From Pegea sp. RAD2-039 (Eukaryota; Chordata; Thaliacea; Salpida; Salpidae), in the NCBI GenBank assembly GCA_034620365.1, contig JAQGEQ010000158.1:98115-162114 (forward strand): 64,000 nt of DNA. The letters run 5' to 3'. Every line of letters starts with the position of its first letter. The first letter of the stretch is position 1. The notes under the pieces are model-generated. The model did not search any database. It had not been told where the DNA came from and was given only the letters and a program-made list of their open reading frames with translations. A program made the position numbers and the translations under genes. Below, piece after piece: positions 1 through 13,058 of the stretch.

Positions 1-352
1 TTAGAAAGACTATAAAAGACATTATTACCCCCTAATTGATAACAGCGACAAGCTTATCATTAGAAATTTTGTTCACTGTGGAAAATATTTTTTAAATAAG
101 GTTTTTTGTTGCATTTGGAATAATTAGTTAATCTGAAATTTGATTTTTAACGATTTAACTCTGTATAAAAAATATTTACGAAAAAAAAATTTAATCAATT
201 CTTTTTTAACAATAAAAGAAAAAAAGAAAATATTAATATGCTTTGTAGCAACAAACATGCACCAATCTGCAAATTGTACAATTCATTAAAGTGGTTCAAT
301 AAAATACTAATTAAGTTTCATAATATTTGTTGTTGTAACCAAAACACGATAA

Positions 353-366
353 CTGCTAGATGGCGC
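353..366 (+). promoter_or_regulatory. CTCF-like GC-rich 14-mer
   Basis: The sequence CTGCTAGATGGCGC stands out from the very AT-rich surroundings. It fits 12 of 14 positions of the usual bilaterian CTCF core (CCASYAGRKGGCRS); the C-to-T at position 2 and G at position 3 are the departures. It lies at the end of a module whose inverted copy at 47,707 keeps a related 14-mer. Binding is inferred only from motif shape. Confidence 0.4.
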
Positions 367-679
367 AAAGAATGAAAAGAAAGGTTTTTGATTAAAAATT
401 GAATATTAAGTAGTTTTTGTTTACTATCTAAGCTATTCATAATAAAAAAGTTACTAATTTAGAAGAAACTTTGATTTTGTAGAATTGAATTCAAAAATTT
501 CACCAAAAAGTGAAAACAGTTTTGAACATGCAATAAAATAAATAAATAACTTCTAATTTTCTAAAACTGTAAACATACTTTACAGTATACTTAAAATTAT
601 TGCTAGAGACAGTAAACATTTTCAATAAAATTTGATGAACTTTTTTTTAAAACTGTAATTCTATTTGAAGTTTTCATTT

Positions 680-693
680 CCACTATAGTGCGC
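680..693 (+). promoter_or_regulatory. CTCF-like GC-rich 14-mer, variant
   Basis: CCACTATAGTGCGC followed by TATCAAA. The same 14-mer plus TATCAAA context recurs at 46,207 and 57,709 on the plus strand and 56,257 on the minus strand, so this is one subfamily of the GC-rich motif. The G at position 10 is replaced by T, which weakens the CTCF resemblance. Confidence 0.3.
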
Positions 694-1207
694 TATCAAA
701 CATAAAAAATATTTCAATCTTAATATAATTTCGAAACATTATAATTTTTATCTTGAAAATAGATTAAACAACTGAGATTAGTTATTATTATAAAAACTAA
801 TTTACTATTTAGTCTTTGATAAACTAAAAATATATCTTTGAAGAGTATGTAAACATAGATTATCTAGTCTACAATTGTTATCAACAGTTTAAGAACAAAA
901 AACTAACATGGCTTTTGACTTGATTTTCTTTTAACGTTTATTTGTCAGCACGACCACTAAGTTTCTATTGAAGAATCAATGTAGAAATCACTTTAAATGT
1001 GACTTAAATCAAACTTCGTAAGAAATTATTTTCTCAACTAATTACAACCTTAGACTGATTTCGTTCGTATAACAAATAAGTTACCTCTATATTCTTTAAT
1101 AACTTATGTGTTAGTGTTATTGTCAAAATTATTATTTGAACATTTCTTGTCAACAAAAAGATTATTTTTATAGGAAGAAAAATTAAATTCTAAAATCTGG
1201 GTTTAAA

Positions 1208-1340
1208 CTTGATCCCACAAACTCTAGGTTGTAATGAAGTTATATACAATGAAAATTATATTTACATGACCAGACTTTATGTAAATTTAGTACTAAATCG
1301 TGGACACAATTTTGGAGTTGAAATACTTTTCAACAAAAAT
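1208..1340 (+). repeat. Box A / hairpin B repeat unit
   Basis: Begins with the 20-bp box cttgatcccacaaactctag. About 109 bp downstream comes GTTGAAATACTTTTCAAC, a perfect 7-bp inverted repeat around TACT. About 100 bp further on is a block resembling ACTGATAATGTGACA (near 1414). The same order and spacing recurs in many units across the window, so this is a copy of a dispersed element and not a gene. Confidence 0.6.
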
Positions 1341-4300
1341 ACATTAAATAAATAATTTATCTGCAAAAAATTATAAAAAAAAATTAGGTTAAAAGTTTAT
1401 TCCATTATTACGAAGATGATACTGAAAATGTGACAGAATATTTTCTAATAGAAAACCAGATTTTCAGTAAAATTAGTAGTTCTACTTTAAAACATCTTTA
1501 TAAACTCGTTTGATACAACTTCTTTAAAAATTTGAATCAAAAAAACTTGAAGCACATTATAAAATTATAATAAATATTATAAAACAAAATTAATATATAT
1601 ACAAAAATAGAAAAAGCTTATGCAAAAGAGTATTTAATTTAATTGTTTGTAAAGTATTTTGATGTTTATTTTTTATAAATAAAAAAAAATTGCTGGAGTA
1701 AAACACGATTTTTTGAAAATCGTCTTATTTAGATAGTGAAAAGCCTGATTCATCCACTTTTAATTTAGATTTTGTTAAATTATACAACTAAATATGCTTT
1801 TTCTCTTTATTTATTTGCAAATAAACTACAGATGAAACAAGGGAAGAAACAGTTCATAGTAATCCAGAACTTAAATTTATTTACTAATTTACTATATTAT
1901 TTATAAATTATAATACTATAAATTAATTACTTATATTTCACTAATTTTAACGTAAAAAAACATGAGTCACTCTAAAATGAGATGAGAGTATAGATAATAG
2001 TAATAAAATTAAACACTACAATATACAATGTGAAAACAACTATTCAAAATTACTTTTCGATACTGGACACTACTTCTTAAAAAATTAACATCTAAAAATA
2101 TAATTCAATTTCAGTTGACTTGTTTTAAAACATTTCAATCAATAAAAACTTTACAACTTTAAATTCAAAATAAAGATTCAATATCAAAATAAAATGATAA
2201 ATAATGAAGCTGCATTAGTTTTTATAGTAAAATCCAAATTAAATTTAATTAATTTTTTTCGGTTTACGTAAATTGTTAGATCAGAGTTTAACAAAATTAA
2301 AATTTGATATTTAATTAAAATTGTAACTAACTTAATTTTAAACAAATCATTAAATTTCTTCCACAAATCTCTACCGAAAATAAGCAACTTTCAAATTTAC
2401 TGCTATTAGTCAAACTATAAGTTAGTCTGTAAACAAAAATAGATTTATAAAATGTTTAAGAAAGATTTTATAGTATTTGATTGCTGACTAACATCCATTA
2501 AGAAAGAATTTTTTAACAATTTCTTTTATATTCTAGAATAAAGTTTCATAAAACTTGTTTTAATGAAGTTTACAATTAAAAGAAAATTATAAATTTTTAT
2601 CAAGAAGTAAGTTTAAACTAACAAGGGTTTCAAGTGTAATATTTTACAAATTTGGATTGATTGTCCTTTAGTTGTAAATTAGCTTTCATTTAATGAAAAA
2701 TAGAATATGTAAAAATTAATAAGTCTGTTGGTTGTTATGCTAGAAAAGTAAACGAGATATAAAATGTTAATTTTTTTACAAAACAAATAATTAAATTTAA
2801 ATTAAAAGAGAGTTTTATTAAACACTTAAAAGTTTTTTATTGAGTAAAAAAATATTTGATATAAAATGTTTCATTTAAACCTCTACAAATAAACTTTGTT
2901 TATGAATAACAAATTAATATTAAAATTGTAAAAACAAATTTTGTAAGCTTGACCCAACAAACTCTAGATTACGACAAAGTGATAAATAATGGAAAATTAC
3001 AAGAACTTTAACAAAATATCAATGGTTATAAAAGCCTAATTTGAAGTTAAACTTTTGTTCAACAAAAATTCTATTAGTAAAGAGATTAATTAACTTGAGT
3101 ATCTAATATATAGAAGAAGTGACATAAAAACAATTTTGTTTCATTTTTGAAAAGATATAACTGATAATGTGATCAAAAAATTTATAACCTTCAGTTAATC
3201 AAAGATAATTATTTATGGCATCACTAAAATCTGTTTCATATTCAGTTATATCTAAAATTTAATTTCTTATTATTAAAAATAGTTTAATTTAAATCTTATA
3301 ATTATTTTTAATCTTTTAATTACTTTGAATAAAAATTTATATTAATGAATAATATATGATAATATAAATCAAAAAGTAACACTAAATGAAATAACTTAAG
3401 TAATTGTAATTTTTATGAATGAATAAATTAGTTGTTTTGTTACTTTTACTTTATATTTTGCATTTGTATATCAAAAAGATATAGATTAAAGATATATTTT
3501 TTAAAATATAGAAATAACAAGAATTTGCCTTTCTTGAGATTGTTTGATAATTTACAATTATGCTTTTTAAGAGTAAGTTTCTTTTAGATTTTAATTATTT
3601 TTTTTAGCTAAACAAGAAAAATTTTTTCCAAAAAAAATGTAAGTTTAAGTAAGAAAATAAAAATCATAATTATTCGTAATTAAATGTTTCAAGGATATTT
3701 GTATCACTAAAACTCTAACTTGTAGAATCTTCCTAATATTAATTAAATATTAAACTGTTTAGTATTAGGCATCTAAATTTTTGCTTGCTTTAAATCTAAT
3801 TTAATAAATCTATTAATGGATATTATTTATTATGATTCTTAATTTTAGTCAGAAATGATCTTAAATGTCTTCTGATTAATTGCTGAAAAGCATCATCTGA
3901 TGACTACCTCTAAAAACCACAAACTATGAACACTTTTACTGATCAAACTTTTACTGTTTTTTCAAATTTATTTTAGTATTTGAATTATAAAGCAAACATT
4001 TACTACTTAGAAAGTATTATTTTTAATTTGAATTTAAATTAAAATTAATTAGGAATATACAACCGTAAAGATTATGAAACAGCAAGCTTATTTTAGTTTC
4101 TTAAATAATTCATGTATAACTTTGGAAGAAGCACTTTTGCAACTAATTATCAAATAAGTTTATATCATAATGAAAATAAACTAGTAATTTAAAAATAAGT
4201 TTAATAATAATTTCAGTTGTTCAACAAAAAACTTTTATAAACATAACAGTTTTACATAATTATTAATGATTAGCAAAAAGCAAACCAGGCACTAATTTGA

Positions 4301-5510
4301 CATCTTACAATTTTTAAGTAATCAGTTAAAGTTATTGGAATAACAAGCTTAAGTGAATTATAAAACTAACTATTTAAAGTTACAATAAAGATTGTTTTTC
4401 ACCTTTAAGTCAAATTTTCTGTGTAAGCAGTGTTTGTCAACAAATAGTATATTATTAAAATTAGAAAAAAATATCGTATTTTAGCTTGATCCCACAAACT
4501 CTAGATGGCAACAACGTTTATAAGTAATGAAAAGTATATCTTTCAAACATTTCTTCATGACAACAAATCGTTTACATAATTTTGAGTTGAAATACTTTTC
4601 AACGAAACTTCATTCAGTGAATCAGTGGAAAATCATAACTTCTTATTTTCTAAAAAATTGACAAAACACTTGATTAGATTAAAGTTATTTCCTTTTCATG
4701 TCGTTTAATCAAAATCATTATGTTTCTTTAACAAGCCTTATTTATCAAAAAGTTTAATATCTTCAGTATTCATTCTTTACAATAAAATTTGACTTATAAG
4801 ATGGTATCGTGAGATAACACTTATATTAATATAAAGACATCTTCTGATCAAAAGATTACGGAACTTACAAGTCATTAGGGAACTAATTTTATATTTTTGA
4901 AATAAATGGAAGAATATTTTGATTAATTTTGACCAACACGCAGTACTTTTGAAGTAGTTAACAGATTTTTGATCTATTTATTATTATAGAGAGATTTAAG
5001 AGTTGTTGAAATTATAACTTGCATTTTCAATTTTTCATTTTTGATTCAAAGAAAAGATTTATGATGAAACAGTCTTTAATAACGTCAAATTAAGGTTTTA
5101 GTTGTTTCTTACTGATCATGAAGAATTTAAAACATATTGTTTGTATTAAAATTGTTTAGATAGCATAAAATACTCAATGAAGAAAGTAAGAAATTTAATA
5201 TGTGATGAATTTTAAAATATTTAAAAGAAATTAAAAAGAAAATTACTAACAGCAAATAGAATTTAGAAACCTTCGAGCAATTTATAGAAAACGCTCAATC
5301 CTGATATTGTTATGAAAAACAATATTAGTTTGTTCAATAGATTTTGGGCAAAAAAAAACTGTTGTTTGTTAAAAAATGTTGACTTAAATGCATAAAAAAA
5401 GATTTAAAGAAAATTAGCTTACACTTTCTTAAAAAAAATATGTAAACATCAAACAATATCCAAATACACAAAATCTTATTTTATCTTGGAAATAACTTAC
5501 TTGATAACCA

Positions 5511-5526
5511 GATGCAAAACTGCATC
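5511..5526 (+). repeat. GATGCA/TGCATC hairpin, module G
   Basis: GATGCA-AAAC-TGCATC forms a 6-bp perfect stem. About 55 bp later CCGTAA-GCT-TTATGG can form a second stem with one G-T pair, followed by a conserved run containing tgtttgtggtgtcggtaaa. The module recurs at 6705, 23,009 and 25,524 in this orientation and near 19,460, 51,021 and 54,016 inverted. Whether it is transcribed is unknown. Confidence 0.5.
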
Positions 5527-5916
5527 TTCCAAATTAGCATATAAAGTTCAAATTACGTGATAAAACAATTTCATTTCTCCGTAAGCTTTATGGTTATATA
5601 TTATTTTCATTTAATCTTATGTTTGTGGTGTCGGTAAATTTTTCGATTGCTGTAATCAATCGATAAAGTTATTGTTCATATTATTTTTTCAAAGATACTA
5701 TTAGTTCAAATTAAATTTAAGTATCATTAAACTGAGCTTCCATCAAAAACAGTTATTTTATTTCTTGGTTCAACTAAATAATTAAGTATTTTATAAATTA
5801 AAAATTAATAGTACATTGGTTACTAGGACTATTTAAAATCTTTATTGTTTTAGATAATGTAAACAAATCAGGAAAAAAAGATAAACATACAAAAAACAAG
5901 TCGACTGTTTCCTTTT

Positions 5917-5930
5917 CCGCTACTTGGCGC
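5917..5930 (+). promoter_or_regulatory. CTCF-like GC-rich 14-mer
   Basis: CCGCTACTTGGCGC followed by TAGACGG. Including the next TA, it agrees with most of the extended CTCF core ending GGCGCTA, with changes at positions 7 and 8. Its paralogue in segmental copy 2 is at 25,939 and is identical over the core. Confidence 0.4.
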
Positions 5931-6382
5931 TAGACGGTTTGTTTTCAAAAAACACTTAAAAATAAACGTCATTTATTATAATTATAATATTTTTTGGTAT
6001 TACTTTCAGTTTAAAGAAAATATTATATAACATATTTAGACATATTTGTTTTTTTTGGAATCTGGAAAAGGTTAGTAAGTCATATAGTTTCCATTCTTAA
6101 AAGTTAATTTTACCTTTTTTATTGTAAATTGATATATCAACGGCAAAAAATTACAATTTTTAAAACATTAGAATCAAAATTATATTATTTGATATTTTAT
6201 CTCATGATAGTAAAAAGAACAGCATTGCCAAGCTGATATTTAATGATTTCGATTAAATGATAATAAAAAGCATAATACTAGTTTTTTTGAATGAAAAGTT
6301 TTCAATTAGTAAAAAATCTGTCATATTACTAATAACATGTTTACAAAAAAATTTTGTGATGAATAATAACTCAAGTTAATAA

Positions 6383-7225
6383 ACTTATTCATTATTTAAA
6401 GTTTCCTTGTAAAGTAAAACTTTGAATTTAACTCCAAATTTACAAACTTTGCAATACTTTACGAAAGTTTGAGTTTTATTTTACTCCTCATTTCTTATAA
6501 ACGTTGTTGCAATCTGAAGTGTATGGGATCAAGTTCAAATGAAACTAATTTTATAATTTTATTGATAAGCATTTTGTTGACAAAAATTGTTATAAAAGAA
6601 AATTTGATTTAAAGTTGATAAGAAAATTTATTTTAAGTTTACTATTATACAAACCAAATTAGTTTAAATTTTCTTATCCAGTTGTATTTCATTCAAATAA
6701 TCAAATGCAAAACTGCATCTTCCAAATTAGTATTGTTATCCAGATAAGAAATAAAATGATATAACTTCTTCGTAAGCTTTACGGTTATATATTATTTTCA
6801 TTCAATCTTATGTATGTGGTATCGGTAAATTTTTCGATGGCTTTATTAAATCGATATAGTTATTGTTGATATTAATGTTATAAAGATGCTGTTATATATA
6901 ACTTTAATATCGTGTTTTTAACTAATATTAACTATAATTAACTTATTTATTATTTAAAGTTTAGTTGTAAAGTACTTTAGCTCCAAATTAAAAAACTTTG
7001 CAATCCTTTACGAAAGATTGAGTTTTAATTTACTTTTCATTTCTTATAAACGTTGTTGCAATCTGAAGTGTATGGAATAAGGTTCAAATGAAATTAATTT
7101 TATAATTTTATTGATAAGCATTTTGTTAACAAATATTTTTCAAATAGAAAATTTGATTTAAAGTTGATAAGAAAGTTTTTTATAAGTTTACTATTATACA
7201 AACCAAATTAGTTTAATTTTTCTTA
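6383..7225 (+). repeat. Local tandem duplication inside copy 1
   Basis: Positions 6,383-6,660 and 6,935-7,210 are similar direct copies, both containing ttataaacgttgttgcaatc and a minus-strand version of the 20-bp box. Between them (6,700-6,890) lies a second copy of module G with its GATGCA-type hairpin. Segmental copy 2 has only one unit (26,383-26,700), so the extra unit was gained in copy 1 or lost from copy 2. Confidence 0.7.
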
Positions 7226-8341
7226 TCAAGTTTTATTTAATTTAGATTTAAAGTTATTTTTACTTCAATGATTAAAATTAAAAATGATCAATCGTACTGA
7301 CGATAGAAAAATAAATCAAAGCCATGTGACTTTTTGTTCTTAATAATGAGAGTACTATAAGACTCAAAAATCATTTTCCTTTGATCTTCAAAATAATTTA
7401 AAAATTATACAAATCATATAATGTTATCTATCCATAGACTATAACTATCAGATTTAAATTTATTTCTATTTCAATAATTAAGATTAAAATTAACCGTCGT
7501 TTTGACAAATTTAAATTATGTCAAAAGCCATGTGACTTTTTGTTTTTAAAATAGTAAATTGAGAGTACTATAAGACTTAGAATTTTTTTCGTTTGAACTT
7601 CAAAATAATTTTCAAAAAGGTTTAACAACATTTTAATCTATCTTCTATGAGTTAAATCCTAATTTTTTGTCAAAATAAATATTTCTTGAAAATCCTTTTT
7701 TTGTTAAAGGATAATAAACTTTATTAACCAGGTTACTTTAAAATTAATAATTCCTGCTATATTTTGGGTAAAATTTATTAGCAAAAGTTCAAATTTATGA
7801 CCTTTTTTACTGCTTTCGTCACCAAACGGATACAATAATTCGGCTACAAAAACAAATAAATAAACTTTCAACATTCATGGGATAGATTAGTTTAATAATT
7901 TGTATATTTGTAGAATAATGTTTATTTTTTTAACGTTAATTTTCTTGAATTAAGTTTTTTACCATAATTGATTAACTTATGTATTTGGTGAGGTAAAACA
8001 TCTGTGTTGAAATCATAAAGAAAAATATCTTATATACATTGTGTTTATTTATTAACTATGTAAATATTAAATAATATTGTTTAAATTTTGAAAAAACAAG
8101 AAATTTTTATTTAGAAATATAAATAAGCTTTCCAGTCTGTTAGTATTCACAATTTAAAAACAAAACATTCAATTGGCTTTTGACTTAATTTCTAAAAGTC
8201 TTCATTTATCAGCGCCACCAAACTTTTTTAAATTATCAAATATGTTATTAATATACAACAATTTTAATTCAAACTTGAAAAATATGAATTTATTTATAAA
8301 CAAATATTTTCTTTAAAAGTACAAAAAGTAATTCGTTTAAA

Positions 8342-8460
8342 CTTGACCCCCACAAACTCTAGATTAAAACAAAATTATAAATACTCAGAAATTCTGAAAA
8401 GTATCAAGGTTATTGTACTTTCGACAGACGATATTTTTGGAGTTGAAATACTTTTCAACA
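8342..8460 (+). repeat. Box A / hairpin B repeat unit
   Basis: The 20-bp box (here with one extra C) is followed 98 bp later by the perfect GTTGAAA/TTTCAAC hairpin and then by ATGTTACTAATAATGT near 8,560. The paralogue in segmental copy 2 starts at 28,826 with the same spacing. About 760 bp around it (8,120-8,950) also recur inverted at 58,180-58,940. Confidence 0.6.
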
Positions 8461-10688
8461 AAACTTTAATTAAAAGTTAAATAAATTTAGTTTGTATTTT
8501 GTACAAAAAATAAAGTAAAAACAATTGATGTTAAATTTCTTTTACTTGTTTTGAAACATGTTACTAATAATGTAAATAAAAGTTTACAAAAAGAAAACTT
8601 TTTTTCAACAAAAATAGTATTTCTACTTAAACTTCAACTTAAAAGGAAATTAAGGAACGGAAATCTTTATTTCTATTTTGTTTTTTAATATTACTAAAAT
8701 AAGTTAATTGAATATCATTTCGACAAATATACTTTTAATGCTGTAAATACTTCAATGCAGTAGAAAATTATTTGAAAAGATTTTAATTCTTAAAGTTTTA
8801 ATTTCTTAGTCATCCAAGTAATATTACAATAAGATTTTATATGTTAAAAATATTTTTATTCAAATAAGTTTACAATTATAAATACAAGCAAACAAATAGA
8901 TTTCTATATATACAATTATAAGTTATTCAATGAATTATTGAATTAGTTATTTTATTAATTAAATTTACAGTTTAAAAATTATCAGAAAAAAAGTAACCAA
9001 CAGGAAAATTTAATCTATTATTGTAGAAAATCTATTTTATTGCAAATTTGGAATTTAATTTTTCTAATGAAATTTCAAGTAGTAAATAAATTAAAAAGCT
9101 TAAGTTTAGATTCTTTACAAATAATAATAGAATTAATTTAGGTCAAAAGTTTTTCTTATAGTTCTAAACATGTCACTGATAATGTGAGCAAATTTAGTGT
9201 TGTGAGTTTAAATAAAAATTATATAAATATTAAAAAAATAATGTTTTGTAAGTTCAAACATTTTGACCTATTTATCTAACAAATGTATGGTTACAACATT
9301 TGAAATTTTATAAAATAGGAAAATAATACTATAATAAGAATATTTTGTTGTTGGAAAACAAATATTAAAATGCTAAATTCTAGTTTTTTTTGTATTTTAC
9401 AATCTACTAAAATAAATTCCAATAAAAGTCAGACAAACTGCAAATAATTTGTTGAATTCTGTTTTTCTCTGACTGCTAGTAAATTTACATGGTAGAAAAT
9501 GTTGGAAAACTATTCTCTTTATTCTTACTAATGTTATTCTAAACTTATTTAAGTATTGTACAAAAACCAGTTTATTAAAATTAATCTCATAGTTATTATA
9601 TATAAATGCAAATATATTGAAAAAATTACTGTATTTTATTTTACAATATTGCTGTGAATCATAGCTTACGATCATTGGTTACTTGAGGCATAATGTTTGT
9701 TTGATTATGAAACACATAACGTTTTCAAACATAGAATTTGTTTTAATGATTTTAAGAAACTTGATCAAGCTTCGAATTTTAGTAATGGAGAACTGTCTAT
9801 AAGTATAAATAAAGAAATCAAAATATTTTTATCACGGAGACTATCACTTGAAACAAAAGAATTCAGTTTAAGATCACTTAAATATAAACATTAGAAGAAC
9901 AGGTAATAATGAAACAATAAAGACAATTTTTACGTTCAATGACTTGACAAGTTGTTTAATTATTTTTCCTAACAAATTGTTTATGTTTACTTAAGAACTC
10001 TTTTGGTCTTATAGACTTGCTTAGAAGGCTTTATATATTTTTTTCAAACTATTTACATAGTTAAGAAACTAATCTGAAAACAAATTATTTATTTTTAAAG
10101 GTTTTTTAATTCAGTGAAAAACATTATCCGCTAATTCTGATCAGTTTAAATTGTTTATGAGAACTGAAATACTAAGCAGTGCAAATATCAAAGATACTGA
10201 TGATGTAATATTTATTAAAGAACTTTTATTTCTTTAAACATCTTAGATACAGATCTCATCTTAATACTTTCATTCTGAATTTAGTGAATCACTGTGAAAT
10301 ACTATTGCTATTTTGTACCTGTAGTTATTTCTTAGCAAGTACAAGTTTAAATAATGAATATTACAATTTAATTAACTAATAATGTGTAGTGGTTTACTAT
10401 TTTAGAAAACAAGTTTCAAAAGAAATACCAGTTTTTTACATAAATCTTTTCGTTCAATATTCAAATAAATAAGTTTGCAATTATATTATTGACACTTGGT
10501 ATTCATAAACTTCTTATAAGATTTTTATTTTGGATTGCGTTTTATTTTTAAATAAAAAATGTGTAATTGCTTTTTAGATTTTAAACAAAACTTTGCAAAA
10601 AAAGTTTTTACGTGAAAACTGTTCTTAGAAATTTTATAATGAAACTTTTTTAAATTGCAGAAAATATCAAATTTTAAAAATACTTTAA

Positions 10689-10702
10689 GCGCCAGTTAGC
10701 GA
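10689..10702 (-). promoter_or_regulatory. CTCF-like GC-rich 14-mer
   Basis: On the minus strand this reads TCGCTAACTGGCGC. It keeps the GGCGC end and CGCTA start of the family, with changes at positions 1, 7 and 8 of the CTCF core. It is preserved unchanged at 30,997 in segmental copy 2. Confidence 0.3.
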
Positions 10703-11790
10703 AACTAAAAAACAACCTTACAATTTATTGGTTTTGTACGAAATTTATTCGCATAAATAAATTCTTTATTATAGAGAAATAGAATTAATTATAAATAAAT
10801 ATATCTCTTAAAAAAGTATTGCAGAAATTGTATTTACAACGCATCTGTTATAATTCTAAAATAAAAATAAATAAAAGATATTACTAACAACCTTATTTTC
10901 ACACAAAAAAGCTTTACCAATTATTAAATACAAAATATTTTATATTGATATTTTTTTACTAAAATAAAATTATTGATATTATTTCTGCTTTTAAAAAAAT
11001 TTGAAATTTTAAGGTCAAGCTAATAATAAACATCTTTAATAAATGTTTAATAACTTGTTCTCACTACACACTACTTTAGTGGGCTTATAAATGTCAAACT
11101 TTATACTGAAGAAATAAGATAAAGTCTATAAAAATTGAAAACTTATATTTTAAAGTATACAATAGAAAATGTTAGAAATTGTTGTTTGTGTAACATCATG
11201 GTAAACACAAGAAACTTCAGTTTTGTAACAACAATTGCAATCAAACGATTATGTTAAGCAGTTTACTATTGACGTAGTCATACAGATAAACAATACTAAC
11301 ATACAAACTAAATTGGACAGTTTGGTTTGGAAATAATTTGGAATCAATAGTTTGTATCACCTTATGCAAATTTATAAAACATATTTCTAATAAGGTATTT
11401 CTAGATATATTCCACTTAAAAATGTGAATTAGATTTACTTTCGTTTATTAAATTTGTCTCTTTGTTTTCCAGATTATTTTTTGCTGACAGTAGTACCTTA
11501 CAGCTTTATGCATATTTACTGCAGTCAATCTAAGATAAATAATACTTTTCGGAAGAAAAAAGATATTTTGATTTTTAAAGCCAAGTTAAAAAAAAACTTA
11601 TTTTCCCAAAATTATGATTTATATTCCTGAAAATTGGTTTCTGGTAGAACAATCTAAAAATATATTTTAATTTTCTTTCCAAAAATAGTTAAACAACAAA
11701 CTTCAACTGATCAATTTAAAAACACTGCTTAGTAATTATAAAAGTGTATTTGCTTATTTTTTTATTTATATATCTGCTTATATATAATAT

Positions 11791-11806
11791 ATTTTTCAGG
11801 TAAACA
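11791..11806 (+). promoter_or_regulatory. Candidate recursive splice site upstream of the zinc-finger gene
   Basis: A pyrimidine-rich acceptor, TTTTTCAG, is followed immediately by GTAAAC, which resembles a 5' splice site. Such AG/GT junctions are the hallmark of recursive splicing points. Segmental copy 2 has the same arrangement (TTTTTTAG then GTAAAC, junction at 32,222/32,223). It lies about 450 bp upstream of the zinc-finger reading frame, on the same strand. No upstream exon could be identified, so this is only a candidate. Confidence 0.25.
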
Positions 11807-12275
11807 TTTATTTCAAATCATCAAAAACTCGAAGAAAAGAGCAGAAAACTTAGCATTAAGAGATATTAAAAAACGTTTAATAGAAAATCTAAAGATAACG
11901 TTGAATGCTAAAGACTTTTTGTGAAATGTTGTCAATTAGAAAGCTTTTGTCAGGCTATTTTGAATTGTTTACTTTCATTAAATTTTTGTTGTAGTATTGA
12001 ATATGGCAATAAACCACTTTAAAATTTACTTAAGATATTTTCTTGTAAAATAAATATTTATATTTTAAGAAACTGTGAATAATTGTTTTTGGTTCAATTA
12101 TAATTCTTTTTTTAAATAAACTATAATTTTATATTGCATAGAAATTAACAAAAAGTTAATTCAGATTACAATCGAATTGATTTGTATATAATATATTGTT
12201 TTTTTTAACTTTTTATTACACTAAAAACTAAAACGTTTTGTTTACATGTAGCTCAACAAGTTGAAACTGAATTTA

Positions 12276-13058
12276 ATGGACGACAAAGAATCTGATTGCA
12301 TGCGAAAATTGTTACCAAACGAAATTAACATCAGAGGTGAAACACCTAACAAGAAAAATGATAATGAATGTGTTAGTGAATTTGATAGCTGGTACGGAAT
12401 TAACTTTGATGAAGTCAGTTCAAACAATGAAATAGAAAATACAACAACTAAGAAAAGCGTTTCTACCAAAATTGGTGCTTCAGCAGAAAATAGTGGAAAA
12501 GAAGAAAACAAACTTTTGTTTAAGAAAATTTCAATTGGCAAGGACAAATATGAATGTTTGATTTGTTGCAGACGCTTAAGTTGCAGATCTCAATTTATTA
12601 TTCACGAAAGAATTCATACTGGAGAAAAACCATATGAATGTATTGTTTGTAGAAAAAAGTTTAGTAAAAAATCAAATCTTTTATCACATGAAAGAACACA
12701 TACTGGTGAGAAACCATTTGAATGTATTGTTTGTGGAAAAAAGTTTGGTCAAAATTCAGATCTCATAAAACATAAAAGAACTCATACTGGTGAAAAACCA
12801 TATGAATGTATTGTTTGTGGAAAAAAGTTTAGTCAAAATTCAAACCTCTTAAGACATGAAAGAACTCATACTGGTGAGAAACCATTTGAATGTATTGTTT
12901 GTGGAAAAAAGTTTAGTCAAAATTCAATCCTCTTAACACACGAAAGAACACATACTGGTGAGAAACCATTTGAATGTATTGTTTGTGGAAAAAAGTTTAG
13001 TCGAAATGACCTTCTTTCACAACATAAGAGAACTCATACTGGTGAAAAACCAATTTAA
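12276..13058 (+). CDS. C2H2 zinc-finger protein, copy 1 (six fingers)
   Basis: A 260-residue protein if started at the first ATG. Residues 1-91 are a polar, acidic and Ser/Asn-rich N-terminus with no domain I recognise. Residues 92-259 form six tandem C2H2 fingers of 28 residues, all with C-x2-C and H-x3-H and TGEKP linkers, typical of nuclear sequence-specific DNA-binding proteins. Recognition helices are alike (QNSNLLR, QNSDLIK, QNSILLT and similar). The frame stays open upstream to position 12,252, just after ACATGTAG, so translation may begin in an earlier exon spliced there. The frame ends in TAA, but finger-like sequence continues in frame to about 13,130, so the protein has lost a C-terminal finger. 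The paralogue is at 32,700-33,401. Targets are unknown. Confidence 0.85.
   Translation: MDDKESDCMRKLLPNEINIRGETPNKKNDNECVSEFDSWYGINFDEVSSNNEIENTTTKKSVSTKIGASAENSGKEENKLLFKKISIGKDKYECLICCRRLSCRSQFIIHERIHTGEKPYECIVCRKKFSKKSNLLSHERTHTGEKPFECIVCGKKFGQNSDLIKHKRTHTGEKPYECIVCGKKFSQNSNLLRHERTHTGEKPFECIVCGKKFSQNSILLTHERTHTGEKPFECIVCGKKFSRNDLLSQHKRTHTGEKPI

Larger units (their letters stand above)
1..4377. repeat. Gene-free mosaic of AT-rich repeat modules
   Basis: No coding gene is visible. The stretch is made of modules found elsewhere in the window. Positions 245-370 recur inverted at about 47,700-47,830. Positions 1,740-1,950 match 44,890-45,080 directly. Positions 1,880-2,400 match 59,420-59,945 directly. 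Positions 2,880-3,250 match 45,100-45,490 directly. Two plus-strand copies of the 20-bp box start at 1208 and 2948, and GC-rich 14-mers lie at 353 and 680. Boundaries were judged by eye. No transposase, reverse transcriptase or terminal repeats could be seen, so the module type is unknown. Confidence 0.7.

Noticed and set aside
1208..1227. Box A as a CRISPR-type repeat
   Set aside because: Copies are hundreds to thousands of bases apart, in both orientations, with related sequence between them. The DNA is eukaryotic.
9397..9675. 92-codon minus-strand frame, also at 29,882-30,160
   Set aside because: It is kept in both segmental copies because the copies are recent. The product is a Phe/Ile/Asn/Tyr-rich translation of AT-rich DNA with no domain, and no promoter or splice context supports it.
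9697..9894. Plus-strand frame containing ETHNVFKHRIC, also at 30,182
   Set aside because: No ATG at the start, no clear splice sites, and copy 2 diverges and changes length at the end. It was considered as an upstream exon of the zinc-finger gene but could not be linked.
12242..12547. 101-codon frame antisense to the zinc-finger N-terminus, also at 32,666-32,971
   Set aside because: It is an opposite-strand shadow of a real coding region, low in complexity and with no independent support.
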